Source: Vibrio fortis (GTDB lineage: Bacteria; Pseudomonadota; Gammaproteobacteria; Enterobacterales; Vibrionaceae). From it: a DNA stretch of 64,000 bases. The notes beneath the pieces are model-generated. The model saw nothing but the letters and a program-made list of their open reading frames with translations. It did no database searches and was not told where the DNA came from. Shown piece by piece: positions 52,543 to 62,163 of the stretch (position 1 is its first letter; the number at the start of each line of letters is the position of its first letter). A program made the translations under genes and the position numbers. The stretch is from NCBI RefSeq assembly GCF_024347475.1, contig NZ_AP025489.1:268196-332195 (forward strand). The letters run 5' to 3'.

Positions 52543-52657
52543 GATATTCAGTTCTACCTATTAAATATAATCTTCGATTTATTTTTAATGGTTGGCAAAC
52601 CAATAAAAATACCCTATCCAAGGTCAGTGATTTAATCTTAACTCAAAAAATCAATTT

Positions 52658-52669
52658 GTAAGCGTTTTC
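52658..52669. promoter_or_regulatory. LacI-type operator, glucan regulon (site 8)
   Basis: GTAAGCGTTTTC, two changes, 115 nt upstream of the LacI-1 gene and 273 nt upstream of the ABC operon. Confidence 0.6.
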
Positions 52670-52881
52670 TTTTGAGGTGGTGGTCACATTTACAAGGTAA
52701 TTGGTGGTAAAAGGACATTTCCATAAGTTATTGAAAAATAGCGGCTTTTATTTTTGTGTTGTTGGTGTGTTTTATATGTTATTGATTATTATGGCTATTT
52801 TTGTGGTGTGATGACGTTGGCAAAACAAGCTTTGTGATTTTGTATCTCTTATATCTATGTCTTAGGATTTCATTACAAAAT

Positions 52882-52893
52882 GAAACCGCTTAC
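52882..52893. promoter_or_regulatory. LacI-type operator, glucan regulon (site 9)
   Basis: GAAACCGCTTAC, two changes, 49 nt upstream of the binding-protein gene. Confidence 0.6.
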
Positions 52894-52942
52894 TTTTTTG
52901 TCGTGTGGCGTGAAGTCACTGCATTGGATAAAGGGAAAATCT

Positions 52943-54586
52943 ATGAAAAAACGTATGTCAGTAATGTCGCTGGTTATTAGCGCGACATTAAGCAGTGGCT
53001 TGTATGCCGCCGATGTTGACCACTTAAAGCAAGGAGGGACAATCGCGGTTCCAATCATAAATACCGGTTTTCTCGATAATTACAACCCGTATACAACCAA
53101 AGATATTCTACATGGAACGATGTTTGAACCCTTGATGGTGTTTAACAATATGACGGGTGAGACACATTGGCGTTTAGCCGAGTCGGCGACTTATTCTGAT
53201 GATCTCAAAGCGATTACGTTAAAGCTAAGAGAGGGCTTAAAGTGGTCTGACGGTAGTGCGTTAACGGCAAAAGATGTCGTGTTTAGTTTTGAGTTAACGA
53301 AAGAAAACCCAGCGTTTGATCAAAAAGGGATTTGGTCTGAGAATAGATTGACGGACATTGAAGTTCTTGATGACAGAACAATAGTCTTCCATATTGCCCA
53401 GCCTGACTCGACCTTTCTTTGGAATCTTGCTGCTTACCATATCGTGCCAAAGAAAGTTTGGTCGCAACAAAAAGATTTAACCACCTTTACTAACCCTGAT
53501 CCGATTGGTAGCGGCCCGATGACAGAGGTGAGCTATCTTAAATCTCAACAAATGGAGTTGTGCCGTAATCCGCATTACTACCTAGAAAATAGACCTTATT
53601 TAGATTGCATCACATTCCGTTCTTACAATGACAACTCTCAAATTCAACCTGCACTGATCAAAGGGGAAATTGATTGGGGCTCTAACTTTATTGCCGATAT
53701 AGAGAATACCTTTGTAGCTCGTGATCCTGACAGTAACCATTTTTGGTACCCCGCTAACGATGCCATCCACCTCTATCTCAACACGAAAGAAAAGCCGTTT
53801 GATGACATTAAAGTACGACAGGCACTCTCTATTGCTTTAGATAGAGAGCTGATCGTTGATATTGCAGCTTATGGCTATCCAACGGCCAACTTTAACCCTG
53901 GAGGGATTGGCGAACTTTATCAATCTGATATCGATGAGAAGGTGAATGAAAAATACGGGTATTTAACGCAGTACTCGCCAGAGCTAGCATCAGATTTGTT
54001 AGATCAAGCTGGGCTCATTGATCGCAATGGCGATGGTTTCCGAGACCTTGAAAATGGTGAAACATTTGAATTTGATATTGAAGTTGTGAACGGTTGGACT
54101 GATTGGATTCAAGTAGTTCAGATGGCAACAGAGTTCTATGAAGAGATTGGTGTTAAATCTAATGTTAAAACCGTGGATTGGGCGGTATATGACAAAAATC
54201 TGAAAGAGAGTAAGTACAAAGTTTCGATTAACTGGTCTATGGCAGCGGCTAGCCCAATAGTTGCCTACCAAGAATATTTCTCGTCGGACCGTATTGGTAA
54301 AACGTGGCACGCTGGACATGGTGTTAATAGTCCGGAAATTGACGCCTTAATTGATAGCTTTGGGAAAACAAACGATAGCACTGAGCAAGCTGAGATTTTA
54401 TCGAAGTTACAAGAATTCACGGCCAAGAATTTACCATTTATTCCGTTGTATTCGAATCCAACTTGGTTTCAGTACAGCACATCTAAAATTACTGGTTGGC
54501 CAAGTAAAGAGAACCCGTATATTCAGCCGGTTTTTTATGATGGCGGAAAACGCGTGATCATTCTGAACAATCTCCACCTCAAATAA
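52943..54586 (+). CDS. ABC transporter periplasmic oligosaccharide-binding protein (SBP_bac_5)
   Basis: This 547-residue protein has a signal peptide (MKKRMSVMSLVISATLSSGL, cleaved after YAA) and the peptide/nickel-type family 5 binding fold: TVPIINTGFL-like start, FEPLMVFNNMTGETHWRLAE, LKLREGLKWSDGSALTAKDV. Family 5 proteins bind peptides, but several import cello-, chito- or laminari-oligosaccharides. The locus argues for beta-1,3-gluco-oligosaccharides here. AGGG lies 7 nt before the ATG at 52943. It heads a five-gene transporter operon. Confidence 0.88.
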   Translation: MKKRMSVMSLVISATLSSGLYAADVDHLKQGGTIAVPIINTGFLDNYNPYTTKDILHGTMFEPLMVFNNMTGETHWRLAESATYSDDLKAITLKLREGLKWSDGSALTAKDVVFSFELTKENPAFDQKGIWSENRLTDIEVLDDRTIVFHIAQPDSTFLWNLAAYHIVPKKVWSQQKDLTTFTNPDPIGSGPMTEVSYLKSQQMELCRNPHYYLENRPYLDCITFRSYNDNSQIQPALIKGEIDWGSNFIADIENTFVARDPDSNHFWYPANDAIHLYLNTKEKPFDDIKVRQALSIALDRELIVDIAAYGYPTANFNPGGIGELYQSDIDEKVNEKYGYLTQYSPELASDLLDQAGLIDRNGDGFRDLENGETFEFDIEVVNGWTDWIQVVQMATEFYEEIGVKSNVKTVDWAVYDKNLKESKYKVSINWSMAAASPIVAYQEYFSSDRIGKTWHAGHGVNSPEIDALIDSFGKTNDSTEQAEILSKLQEFTAKNLPFIPLYSNPTWFQYSTSKITGWPSKENPYIQPVFYDGGKRVIILNNLHLK

Positions 54587-54594
54587 ATTTATAG

Positions 54595-54613
54595 AGGAGG
54601 GGTTGCCCCTCCT
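54595..54613 (+). other. Intercistronic GC-rich stem-loop
   Basis: AGGAGGGG-TTG-CCCCTCCT, an 8-bp stem with 3-nt loop between the binding protein and the permease genes. Such hairpins usually protect the upstream message, giving more binding protein than permease. Confidence 0.6.
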
Positions 54614-54630
54614 AGCTTAAGGATGGCGCT

Positions 54631-55605
54631 ATGTCGTTTCTTGTTCGTCGATTTGGTTTTTACTTTACCGCTTTTTTAATAGCGATCTCTTTTAATTTTA
54701 TGTTACCCCGGCTCATGCCTGGTGACCCCGTTGATGCCCTTTTTGCTGCGGCTCAAGGACGCATGGACCCTGCCCAAATGGATGCTGTGCGCGAAATGTA
54801 TGGTTTTGTCGATGGGAATATATTTGAGCAATATTTTGCGTATATGAAGAGCGTTTTTACTTTGGATCTCGGACCTTCGGTACTGATGTTCCCTGTGAGC
54901 GTTTCTGATGTATTAGCGATGGCTCTACCTTGGACTATGTTTCTCGCTCTGGGCTCATTGATTGTTGCGCTCATTATTGGTGTCAGTATTGGTACGTATG
55001 CATCTTATCGACGTGAAGGTCTTTTTGGACAGCTAGTTCCACCACTGTTGGCATTCATTAGTAATTTTCCATACATCGTTACCGCGTTGCTGCTTTTCTA
55101 CTTTTTTGGTTTGAAGTTAGAACTGCTTCCATTGGCGTATACCTATGACCCTTCTCTCGAACCTGGATTAACTTGGGAGTTTATTTCCAGTGTTGCTAAA
55201 CATGCAGTGTTACCTGTTGGCTCTATGGTTGTCGTTGGTATCTCGACGTGGGTATTTAACATGCGCAATGCGATGATCAACGTGTTAGGTGAAGATTACG
55301 TGACCATGGCAGAGGCAAAAGGTTTGAGTAGTTATCGAGTGATGTCTCGCTACGCTGGTCGAAATGCGATTTTGCCTGTTGCTACCGCGATTGCTATGGC
55401 GATTGGCTTTTCGTTTGCAGGCTCGATTATGACGGAAGTCGTCTTTAACTATCAGGGGCTGGGTAACATCCTTTTGAAAGGCATCGTTGCACGCGACTAC
55501 CCACTCATTCAAGCCATTTTGTTGATTTTAGTTACCGCCGTTCTGACTGCCAACTTCATTGCAGACTTACTTTATGTTTGGCTCGACCCACGAATCTCTA
55601 ATTAA
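54631..55605 (+). CDS. ABC transporter permease 1 (DppB/OppB type)
   Basis: This 324-residue inner membrane protein has six membrane segments and the BPD permease EAA loop (EDYVTMAEAKGLSSYRVMSR, then YAGRNAILPVATA). It follows the N-terminal DppB pattern MLPRLMPGDPVDALF. With the permease at 55615 it forms the channel for the oligosaccharide importer. AGGA precedes the ATG. Confidence 0.92.
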   Translation: MSFLVRRFGFYFTAFLIAISFNFMLPRLMPGDPVDALFAAAQGRMDPAQMDAVREMYGFVDGNIFEQYFAYMKSVFTLDLGPSVLMFPVSVSDVLAMALPWTMFLALGSLIVALIIGVSIGTYASYRREGLFGQLVPPLLAFISNFPYIVTALLLFYFFGLKLELLPLAYTYDPSLEPGLTWEFISSVAKHAVLPVGSMVVVGISTWVFNMRNAMINVLGEDYVTMAEAKGLSSYRVMSRYAGRNAILPVATAIAMAIGFSFAGSIMTEVVFNYQGLGNILLKGIVARDYPLIQAILLILVTAVLTANFIADLLYVWLDPRISN

Positions 55606-55614
55606 GGCCTTCAC

Positions 55615-56607
55615 ATGGATAATTTCATCACAACTAAAACGATCTCACCGGGGCCTAACTTACCGGCACGTGAGTCAAAATATTCTTGGAATACGGTTAA
55701 GAAAGCGCTGGGTAAATTGTACGCGTTCTTTTATGGCAATCCCCCAGCCATCATTGGAACGTTTTTGCTAACAGTCGTCTTGGCTGGCGCACTACTAGCA
55801 CCGGTGTTATCGACTCACAATCCAGAAAAACGAGTGGCTCGACCTCATATCGCCCCGAACGCTGAACATATTCTTGGTACAACTCGCAGCGGAAGAGACG
55901 TGTACAGTCAAGTGTTACACGGCGCGCGAAAGTCGTTAACTGTCGCGATATCAGCAGGCGTTATTGCTATGACCATCGCTGTGTTAGTCGGTGTTTCGTC
56001 TGGATACTTCGGTGGGAAAATTGATGATCGGTTGAACTTCCTAACTAACGTATTTCTCGTGTTCCCTCAGTTACCACTACTTATCGTGCTCGCTGCATTC
56101 CTAGGACAGGTCGGGTCATTGGTGATTACGGTCTTATTGGGCATCACCTCTTGGCCGTGGGGGGCTAGAGTCATCCGTGCTCAAACCATGGCGATAAGAA
56201 ACAAAGAATTTATTATCTCTGCTGAGGTTATGGGTGAATCAAAAATACGCATTATTTTAGTTGAGATTCTTCCTAACCTAGTTTCGATCGTTTTCGGTGG
56301 ATTTTTAGGCACCGTGATTTATGCCATGGGTTCAGAAGCAGGGCTCGGTATTTTAGGCCTTGGTGACGCAACGGAAGTGAGCTGGGGTTCGATGCTCTAT
56401 TGGGCACAGACATCTTCATCACTTTACACTGGCGCTTGGTGGGAGATGCTGGTTCCTGCATTAGCACTGGCTATTACTGGTGGCGCTCTCGCCCTCATTA
56501 ATATGTCGATTGATCAGGTGAGTAACCCGAAACTCAGAACGGGTCCACACATTAAGCTTTGGCACAAATTAAAGAAAGAAGCGGATAAACGCAGAGGTTT
56601 AAGATGA
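55615..56607 (+). CDS. ABC transporter permease 2 (DppC/OppC type)
   Basis: This 330-residue protein has an OppC N-terminal segment and six membrane helices, with the EAA loop KEFIISAEVMGESKIRIILV. The segment HILGTTRSGRDVYSQVLHGA is typical of DppC/OppC. It begins 9 nt after permease 1 and overlaps the next ATPase gene by 4 nt (ATGA), so the operon is tightly coupled. Confidence 0.92.
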   Translation: MDNFITTKTISPGPNLPARESKYSWNTVKKALGKLYAFFYGNPPAIIGTFLLTVVLAGALLAPVLSTHNPEKRVARPHIAPNAEHILGTTRSGRDVYSQVLHGARKSLTVAISAGVIAMTIAVLVGVSSGYFGGKIDDRLNFLTNVFLVFPQLPLLIVLAAFLGQVGSLVITVLLGITSWPWGARVIRAQTMAIRNKEFIISAEVMGESKIRIILVEILPNLVSIVFGGFLGTVIYAMGSEAGLGILGLGDATEVSWGSMLYWAQTSSSLYTGAWWEMLVPALALAITGGALALINMSIDQVSNPKLRTGPHIKLWHKLKKEADKRRGLR

Positions 56608-57578
56608 GTAACTTATTGGAAATTAATAACCTTTGTGTCGATTATGTATCGCCCAACGGGATCGCTCGCGCAGTGAATAACGTTAGCCTGTCCATTGCGC
56701 CTGGTGAAACTTTAGGGATCGCGGGTGAGTCTGGCTGCGGCAAGAGTACGTTAGCGTTTGCCATTTCTAGATTACACAAAGCACCTGCACTTATTTCCGA
56801 AGGGGAGATTCTCTATAAAGGGCAAGATGTGCTCAAAATGAACAATAATCAGTTACGAAAATTCCGTTGGAATGATGTGTCTGTTGTATTTCAGAGTGCA
56901 ATGAACTCTTTAAATCCGGTGATCACTATTGGTGAACAATTAACGGACGTTATTCTTGCTCATCAGTCTGTGACTTACGCACAAGCCCACGAAAGAGGTG
57001 TTGAGTTACTCAATACGGTTGGTATCCATGCTGACCGAATGGCGAGTTTTCCTCACCAGTTAAGTGGAGGTATGCGTCAGCGCGTTGTTATAGCAATCGC
57101 ATTGGCTCTAGAACCTAAACTGATCATTATGGATGAACCAACGACTGCATTGGATGTTGTTGTAGAGCGTGAAATCTTGAATGAGCTTTACGATTTGAAG
57201 GAAAAATTCGGTTTCTCTATTTTGTTTATCAGTCACGATTTGAGTTTGATGGGTGAGATTGCCGATCGAATTGGGGTGATGTATGCAGGTAACCTGATTG
57301 AGTTAGGTGATGCAAAAACAGTATTCACGCACCCGAAACACCCATACACCAAAGGTTTGATCTCATCTTTTCCAACGATTCATGGCCCGAAAGAGCGACT
57401 ACATGGCATACCGGGTAACCCTGTCAATCTATTAAACATCCCTGATGGATGTAACTTTCAAGAGCGCTGTAGCGAATGTATCGCCACTTGTTCCGTTACA
57501 GAGCCGAACCTCATTTCAGTAGCAAATACTCATCGTGTCGCTTGTCACTTAGTTGAAGGAAACCAACATGGATACTGA
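56604..57578 (+). CDS. ABC transporter ATPase 1 (OppD type)
   Basis: This 324-residue ATPase has Walker A GESGCGKST (about residues 40-48), the signature LSGGMRQRVVIA, Walker B LIIMDEPTTALD and a C-terminal oligo_HPY region with cysteines (CNFQERCSECIATC), usual for Opp/Dpp ATPases and sometimes holding an Fe-S cluster. It energises import together with the OppF-type partner that overlaps its end by 11 nt. Confidence 0.95.
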   Translation: MSNLLEINNLCVDYVSPNGIARAVNNVSLSIAPGETLGIAGESGCGKSTLAFAISRLHKAPALISEGEILYKGQDVLKMNNNQLRKFRWNDVSVVFQSAMNSLNPVITIGEQLTDVILAHQSVTYAQAHERGVELLNTVGIHADRMASFPHQLSGGMRQRVVIAIALALEPKLIIMDEPTTALDVVVEREILNELYDLKEKFGFSILFISHDLSLMGEIADRIGVMYAGNLIELGDAKTVFTHPKHPYTKGLISSFPTIHGPKERLHGIPGNPVNLLNIPDGCNFQERCSECIATCSVTEPNLISVANTHRVACHLVEGNQHGY

Positions 57579-58572
57579 ACAAACAATCGTTAATCGCAAT
57601 AAAGAAGTGATACTTGAGGTTAGAAATCTGGTCAAAGATTTCCCTGTAGGACAAGCGAGTAAGAACAATGTGATGCGTGCAGTGAATGACGTTTCTTTCG
57701 AACTGCGTCGAGGTGAAGCGCTCGCAATCGTTGGTGAATCCGGGTCTGGTAAGAGTACCGGTGCGCGAGTGTTGACTCGAATTTATGATAAAACTGCAGG
57801 TGACATCGAATTTAAAGGTGAGCCATTAGCGGATTATATCGACAAAAATGGCGAGCTTGAGTATGCCCGCCAAGTGCAAATGATCTTCCAAGACCCTTTT
57901 GGATCTCTAAACCCTGTTCACACTATCTATCATCACATTGCGCGTCCGCTGTTGATACATAAGCGAGCTGACAAAGAAGCTATCCCACAACTCGTCTATG
58001 AGCTGCTTGATATGGTCGGGCTATCGCCAGTGAAAGAGACCGCAGAAAAATACCCCCATGAGTTAAGTGGTGGGCAAAGACAACGTGTCGCGATAGCGAG
58101 AGCAATAGCTGTTAGTCCTGAAGTTATTCTTGCTGACGAGCCGATTTCAATGCTCGATGTGTCAGTTCGTCTGGGTATTTTAAACCTTATGGCTGACTTA
58201 AAAGACAAGCATGGTATTTCATTTATGTACATCACTCATGACATCGCGACGGCTCGCTATTTTGCGGAGAAAACCGCGGTGATGTATGTCGGGCATATGG
58301 TGGAGTGGGGGGATAGTGACAGTGTGACACAAAACCCGCAGCATCCGTATTCACAGCTTTTGTTGTCTGCGGTACCTGAAGTTGGAAATGCAGGGAAGCG
58401 AGAACTAGGTGCTAAAAAAGGGGAGATACCGCTTTGGAAACCAAGCAGTCAAGGCTGTCCTTTTACCTCTCGTTGCCTTCACGCTAGTGATAAATGCGGA
58501 AAAGTTATGCCGACGGTTACACAAGTAACAAGTGGTCATTTTGTTCGTTGTCATCATGTACCGAACAAATAA
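57568..58572 (+). CDS. ABC transporter ATPase 2 (OppF type)
   Basis: This 334-residue ATPase has Walker A GESGSGKST, signature LSGGQRQRVAIARAI, Walker B VILADEPISMLD and a C-terminal cysteine cluster (CPFTSRCLHASDKC). I start at the ATG at 57568 (MDTEQTIVN), with AAGGA 7 nt upstream, overlapping the OppD-type gene by 11 nt; the open frame reaches 57553. It is the last gene of the importer. Confidence 0.95.
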   Translation: MDTEQTIVNRNKEVILEVRNLVKDFPVGQASKNNVMRAVNDVSFELRRGEALAIVGESGSGKSTGARVLTRIYDKTAGDIEFKGEPLADYIDKNGELEYARQVQMIFQDPFGSLNPVHTIYHHIARPLLIHKRADKEAIPQLVYELLDMVGLSPVKETAEKYPHELSGGQRQRVAIARAIAVSPEVILADEPISMLDVSVRLGILNLMADLKDKHGISFMYITHDIATARYFAEKTAVMYVGHMVEWGDSDSVTQNPQHPYSQLLLSAVPEVGNAGKRELGAKKGEIPLWKPSSQGCPFTSRCLHASDKCGKVMPTVTQVTSGHFVRCHHVPNK

Positions 58573-58601
58573 TTCGATTTTATTTTTATTTGAGCGCAAA
58601 A

Positions 58602-58613
58602 GTAAGCGCTTAC
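58602..58613. promoter_or_regulatory. LacI-type operator, glucan regulon (site 10)
   Basis: GTAAGCGCTTAC, a perfect palindrome, 18 nt upstream of the phosphorylase start, giving the gene its own control point after the transporter operon. Confidence 0.8.
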
Positions 58614-58631
58614 ATTGATTGGTTTATTATT

Positions 58632-61600
58632 ATGACAAATATTATAAATGGCGAAGCTCAAGAAGTTCGAGGTCAATTCGTTGATTTAGATGGTGAACGT
58701 TACTACAAAATCAGCAACGTAGACGCAATGGCACCATTCTTCATTAGTGTTGTGTCGGCAAGTAATCACTGGCTCTTTATCTCGTCTACCGGGTGTTTAT
58801 CTGCGGGTCGAATTCGACCTGAGAATGCCCTTTTTCCTTACCGATCGGTTGATTACATTCACGAGAATGCAGAAAACACGGGTTCAAAAGCGATTTTAAA
58901 AGTCACACAAGCGCAAGGGGACATCGTTTCTTGGGAACCGTTTAATCCACATCACGATGGTAAATTCGATGTGGAACGCAATATTTATAAGAATATCACT
59001 GGAGACAAAATTGTTTTCCAAGAGGTGAACTACTCTCTTGGCTTGAGTTATCAATATAGTTGGCAGACCTCTGATCGATTTGGTTTTGTTCGAGAGACCG
59101 AAGTGACTAACTTGGATCCTCAATCAAAACGGGTTGAGGTCATTGATGGGGTTCAAAATATACTCCCTCCCGAGGTACCTAAAACAGTAATGCAAACCAG
59201 TAGTGCGCTGGTAGATGCATACAAATGGAACGAGCGCGTTGGTAGCTTACCGTTGGCGCTGTATAGCTTGTATGCCAAGTTGAGTGATCGTGCTGATCCC
59301 GCGGAGTCTTTACGTGCGACCTCGGTTTTCGCGCTTGTTGAGAACGATCATCAGGTATTACTGAGTTCGAAAGAGTTAACACGTTTTCGAAAGGGCGGTG
59401 AGGTGAATGCTCAACGCTTAGTGCGAGGTGAGCGTGGTGCGTATTTTGTGCATCAAGAGTTTGAATTAAAACCGAGTCAGAAACAGCATTGGTTGATTGT
59501 CGCTGACATAGACCAAACCCACAAAGACATAGAAGAGACAAAAGCGCTGCTTCTGGAAAATCGTTCGTTCTACACTCAAATAAAGGCGGATATCCAAGCC
59601 AATCAAAAGGACTTAGTCAATCTGATGTCGGGTGGAGATGCGTGGCAACTTACCTCGTCTGAAGAGACAGATGTTCACCATTATGCCAATGTTCTCTTCA
59701 ATAGCATGCGCGGAGGTGTTTTTGTCGATGGTTACGAACTAGACAGTCGTGATGTTAGAGATACGTTCTCGCGTATTAACAAGAAAGTGGTCGCTAAGCA
59801 CTATGATTTACTGAATGCCTTGCCTGCTAAATTGAGTCACCCTGAACTTGTTGCTTTGGCCCGAGAGACGGGTGATGAACAGTTGATTCGTCTCGCGTAT
59901 GAGTATTTGCCATTAACGTTTGGTCGTCGACATGGCGATCCAAGCCGACCGTGGAATCACTATGAGATAAATGTAAGAGACGAAGAAGGAAACCGCCTCT
60001 TGGGTTACCAAGGAAATTGGCGTGACATTTTCCAAAACTGGGAAGCGCTAGCCTTGAGCTATCCGAAGTTCATTGGCTCCTTTATGACCAAGTTCGTCAA
60101 TGCTTCGACTGTCGATGGCTATAACCCTTATCGAATCACAAAAGAAGGGATCGATTGGGAAATGTTAGAACCTGACAACCCATGGAGCAATATCGGCTAT
60201 TGGGGCGATCATCAAATAATTTATCTGCTCAAGTTACTTGAACTTGCAGATAAGTATCAAAGCTCAGAGCTAATTGGATGGCTGAATGAAGAGCACTTCA
60301 GCTACGCCAACGTTCCTTACGAAATTGTTGGTGCAGCGCAGACGTTCAAAAATCCCAAAGACACGGTTACTTTCAACACTGAAAAGCAGAAGGTCATCGA
60401 CCAACGTTGCGCTCAACTCGGGAGTGATGGGCGCCTTTTATTGGGCGACAATAACAGTGTCTATTTGGTCTCTTTGATGGAGAAGTTGCTGGTGCCGCTG
60501 TTGGCGAAATTGAGCAATTTTGTTCTCGACGGAGGCATCTGGCTAAACACGCAACGCCCTGAATGGAACGATGCAAACAATGCCATTGTGGGTAGTGGTT
60601 TATCCATGGTCACCCTTTACTACATGCGTCGTTATACCGCATTTATGACTCAGTTATTGGAGCGTGCGCCAAAAAGTCTTTCCGTCTCAAAAGAGGTCAG
60701 TGAGTGGTTAAATCGCAGCTTCTGCATTTTGGAGGCCGCATCCAATGTATTAAAACATGATGCAGTGACTCCGCAATTTCGTATGTCGTTGTTGACTGAT
60801 TTAGCCAGCGAAGGTGAAAGGTATCGCAATAAGGTCTATCGCGATGGTTTATCGGAAAAAACATCGGTAGACAGCCATTATATCCAAGACTTCATGCGTA
60901 CTGTGCAGTCACTGATCGATAAAACGATTGAGAACAATAAACGCAAAGATGGCCTATACAACGCCTATAACATACTGGATTTGAAAGGTGATGGTGCTTA
61001 CGTCGATGAGCTTTATCCGATGTTAGAAGGGCAAGTCGCGGTATTAAGCTCAGGCGTGTTAGATGGAAAGCAGAGCGTTGATTTATTAGATAATCTGTTT
61101 AATAGCGATATGTATCGATCTGATCAACAAACCTTTATGTTGTATCCAGACCGCACACTAAAAGGCTTTATGGACAAGAACTGTATTGACCCGTTCTCTG
61201 TTCAATCGAGTACTTTGTTAGGACATATGCTACTTAGAAACGATACGCGCATCCTGTCTAAGGATCTTGAGCAGAAGTATCATTTTCATGCTGATCTTGA
61301 AAATGCTGGTGCTCTTTCTGAACGAATAGAGCAGGTTAAAGCGGACTATCCAAGCTTTACGGATAATGATTGGCAAGCCGTATTGGATCTATACGAAGAT
61401 GTTTTTGAGCACAGCGCATTTACTGGTCGTTCAGGCACTATGTTTGGCTATGAGGGGCTTGGCTGTATTTACTGGCACATGGTGTCGAAGTTGCTTTTGG
61501 CGGTGCAAGAAACTTATCAGGCCTCATATCGTGATACTGGAATGAGCCCTTCTACGATAAAGCTTGATGATTATTATTACCGCATTCGTGAAGGCATTGG

Positions 61601-62084
61601 CTTTAACAAGTCTCCTCAAAGCTATGGTGCGTTTCCAACGGACCCATATTCACATACGCCAAAGCAAGCGGGAGCACAGCAACCAGGCATGACGGGGCAA
61701 GTGAAAGAAGAGATCATTACCCGTTTTGGTGAGTTAGGAATTGAGGTTGAACAATCGCAACTAACAATCTCACCTACGCTTTTGAAATCGTCGGATTTTA
61801 TCACTAAGCGTGAGACGTTTAATTACGTTGATACTGAAGGCGAACCTCAAGAGTTGAAGTTAGAAGGGGACTGTATAGCGTTTACTTATTGTCAGGTACC
61901 TTTTGTGTATCAACTTGATAAAAGCGTTGCCGATATTGCCATTCGAGTGGAGTTAATGGACGGTAAAACAGTGGCGTGTGTAGGCAATCAACTTTCAGCT
62001 GAATTGACTCAGTGGCTATTTGAACGCTCTGCAGTGATACGGTCAGTATGCGTGTCTATACCCGCAAACCGGTTTGAAAGTTGA
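58632..62084 (+). CDS. Large GH94-clan phosphorylase, likely beta-1,3-glucan-active
   Basis: This 1150-residue protein is far longer than cellobiose phosphorylase but keeps the (alpha/alpha)6 catalytic pattern: QRPEWNDANNAIVGSGLSMV with the catalytic Asp647, and GYEGLGCIYWHMVSKLLLAV further on. Such giant members belong to the GH149/GH161 group of beta-1,3-glucan phosphorylases; I cannot decide between them by eye. No signal peptide is present. It would release glucose 1-phosphate from imported laminari-oligosaccharides. The ATG at 58632 has a weak ribosome binding site; the frame reaches back to 58494 over the operator. Confidence 0.75.
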   Translation: MTNIINGEAQEVRGQFVDLDGERYYKISNVDAMAPFFISVVSASNHWLFISSTGCLSAGRIRPENALFPYRSVDYIHENAENTGSKAILKVTQAQGDIVSWEPFNPHHDGKFDVERNIYKNITGDKIVFQEVNYSLGLSYQYSWQTSDRFGFVRETEVTNLDPQSKRVEVIDGVQNILPPEVPKTVMQTSSALVDAYKWNERVGSLPLALYSLYAKLSDRADPAESLRATSVFALVENDHQVLLSSKELTRFRKGGEVNAQRLVRGERGAYFVHQEFELKPSQKQHWLIVADIDQTHKDIEETKALLLENRSFYTQIKADIQANQKDLVNLMSGGDAWQLTSSEETDVHHYANVLFNSMRGGVFVDGYELDSRDVRDTFSRINKKVVAKHYDLLNALPAKLSHPELVALARETGDEQLIRLAYEYLPLTFGRRHGDPSRPWNHYEINVRDEEGNRLLGYQGNWRDIFQNWEALALSYPKFIGSFMTKFVNASTVDGYNPYRITKEGIDWEMLEPDNPWSNIGYWGDHQIIYLLKLLELADKYQSSELIGWLNEEHFSYANVPYEIVGAAQTFKNPKDTVTFNTEKQKVIDQRCAQLGSDGRLLLGDNNSVYLVSLMEKLLVPLLAKLSNFVLDGGIWLNTQRPEWNDANNAIVGSGLSMVTLYYMRRYTAFMTQLLERAPKSLSVSKEVSEWLNRSFCILEAASNVLKHDAVTPQFRMSLLTDLASEGERYRNKVYRDGLSEKTSVDSHYIQDFMRTVQSLIDKTIENNKRKDGLYNAYNILDLKGDGAYVDELYPMLEGQVAVLSSGVLDGKQSVDLLDNLFNSDMYRSDQQTFMLYPDRTLKGFMDKNCIDPFSVQSSTLLGHMLLRNDTRILSKDLEQKYHFHADLENAGALSERIEQVKADYPSFTDNDWQAVLDLYEDVFEHSAFTGRSGTMFGYEGLGCIYWHMVSKLLLAVQETYQASYRDTGMSPSTIKLDDYYYRIREGIGFNKSPQSYGAFPTDPYSHTPKQAGAQQPGMTGQVKEEIITRFGELGIEVEQSQLTISPTLLKSSDFITKRETFNYVDTEGEPQELKLEGDCIAFTYCQVPFVYQLDKSVADIAIRVELMDGKTVACVGNQLSAELTQWLFERSAVIRSVCVSIPANRFES

Positions 62085-62107
62085 TGATTTCATTGTTGGA
62101 ATAAACA

Positions 62108-62135
62108 AAAAGCCATATTGAATATGGCTTTTATT
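62108..62135. terminator. Bidirectional terminator
   Basis: AAAAGCCATAT-TGA-ATATGGCTTTT, an 11-bp stem between the convergent phosphorylase and LacI-2 genes, A/T tails on both sides. Confidence 0.9.
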
Positions 62136-62163
62136 GTTTTTATTAAAGGAATCGAGTTAGACG

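Larger units (their letters stand above)
52543..52942. other. Divergent promoter region LacI-1 / ABC transporter
   Basis: AT-rich 400-nt region with operators at 52658 and 52882. No gene was seen; the open frame that begins at 52880 overlaps an operator and is not used as the start of the binding protein. Confidence 0.6.

Noticed and set aside
55701..55712. GAAAGCGCTGGG, half of a LacI-type operator
   Set aside because: It lies inside the permease 2 coding region and only one arm matches.
58494..58631. Longer N terminus of the large phosphorylase
   Set aside because: It overlaps the end of the OppF-type gene and the operator at 58602, so the ATG at 58632 is preferred.
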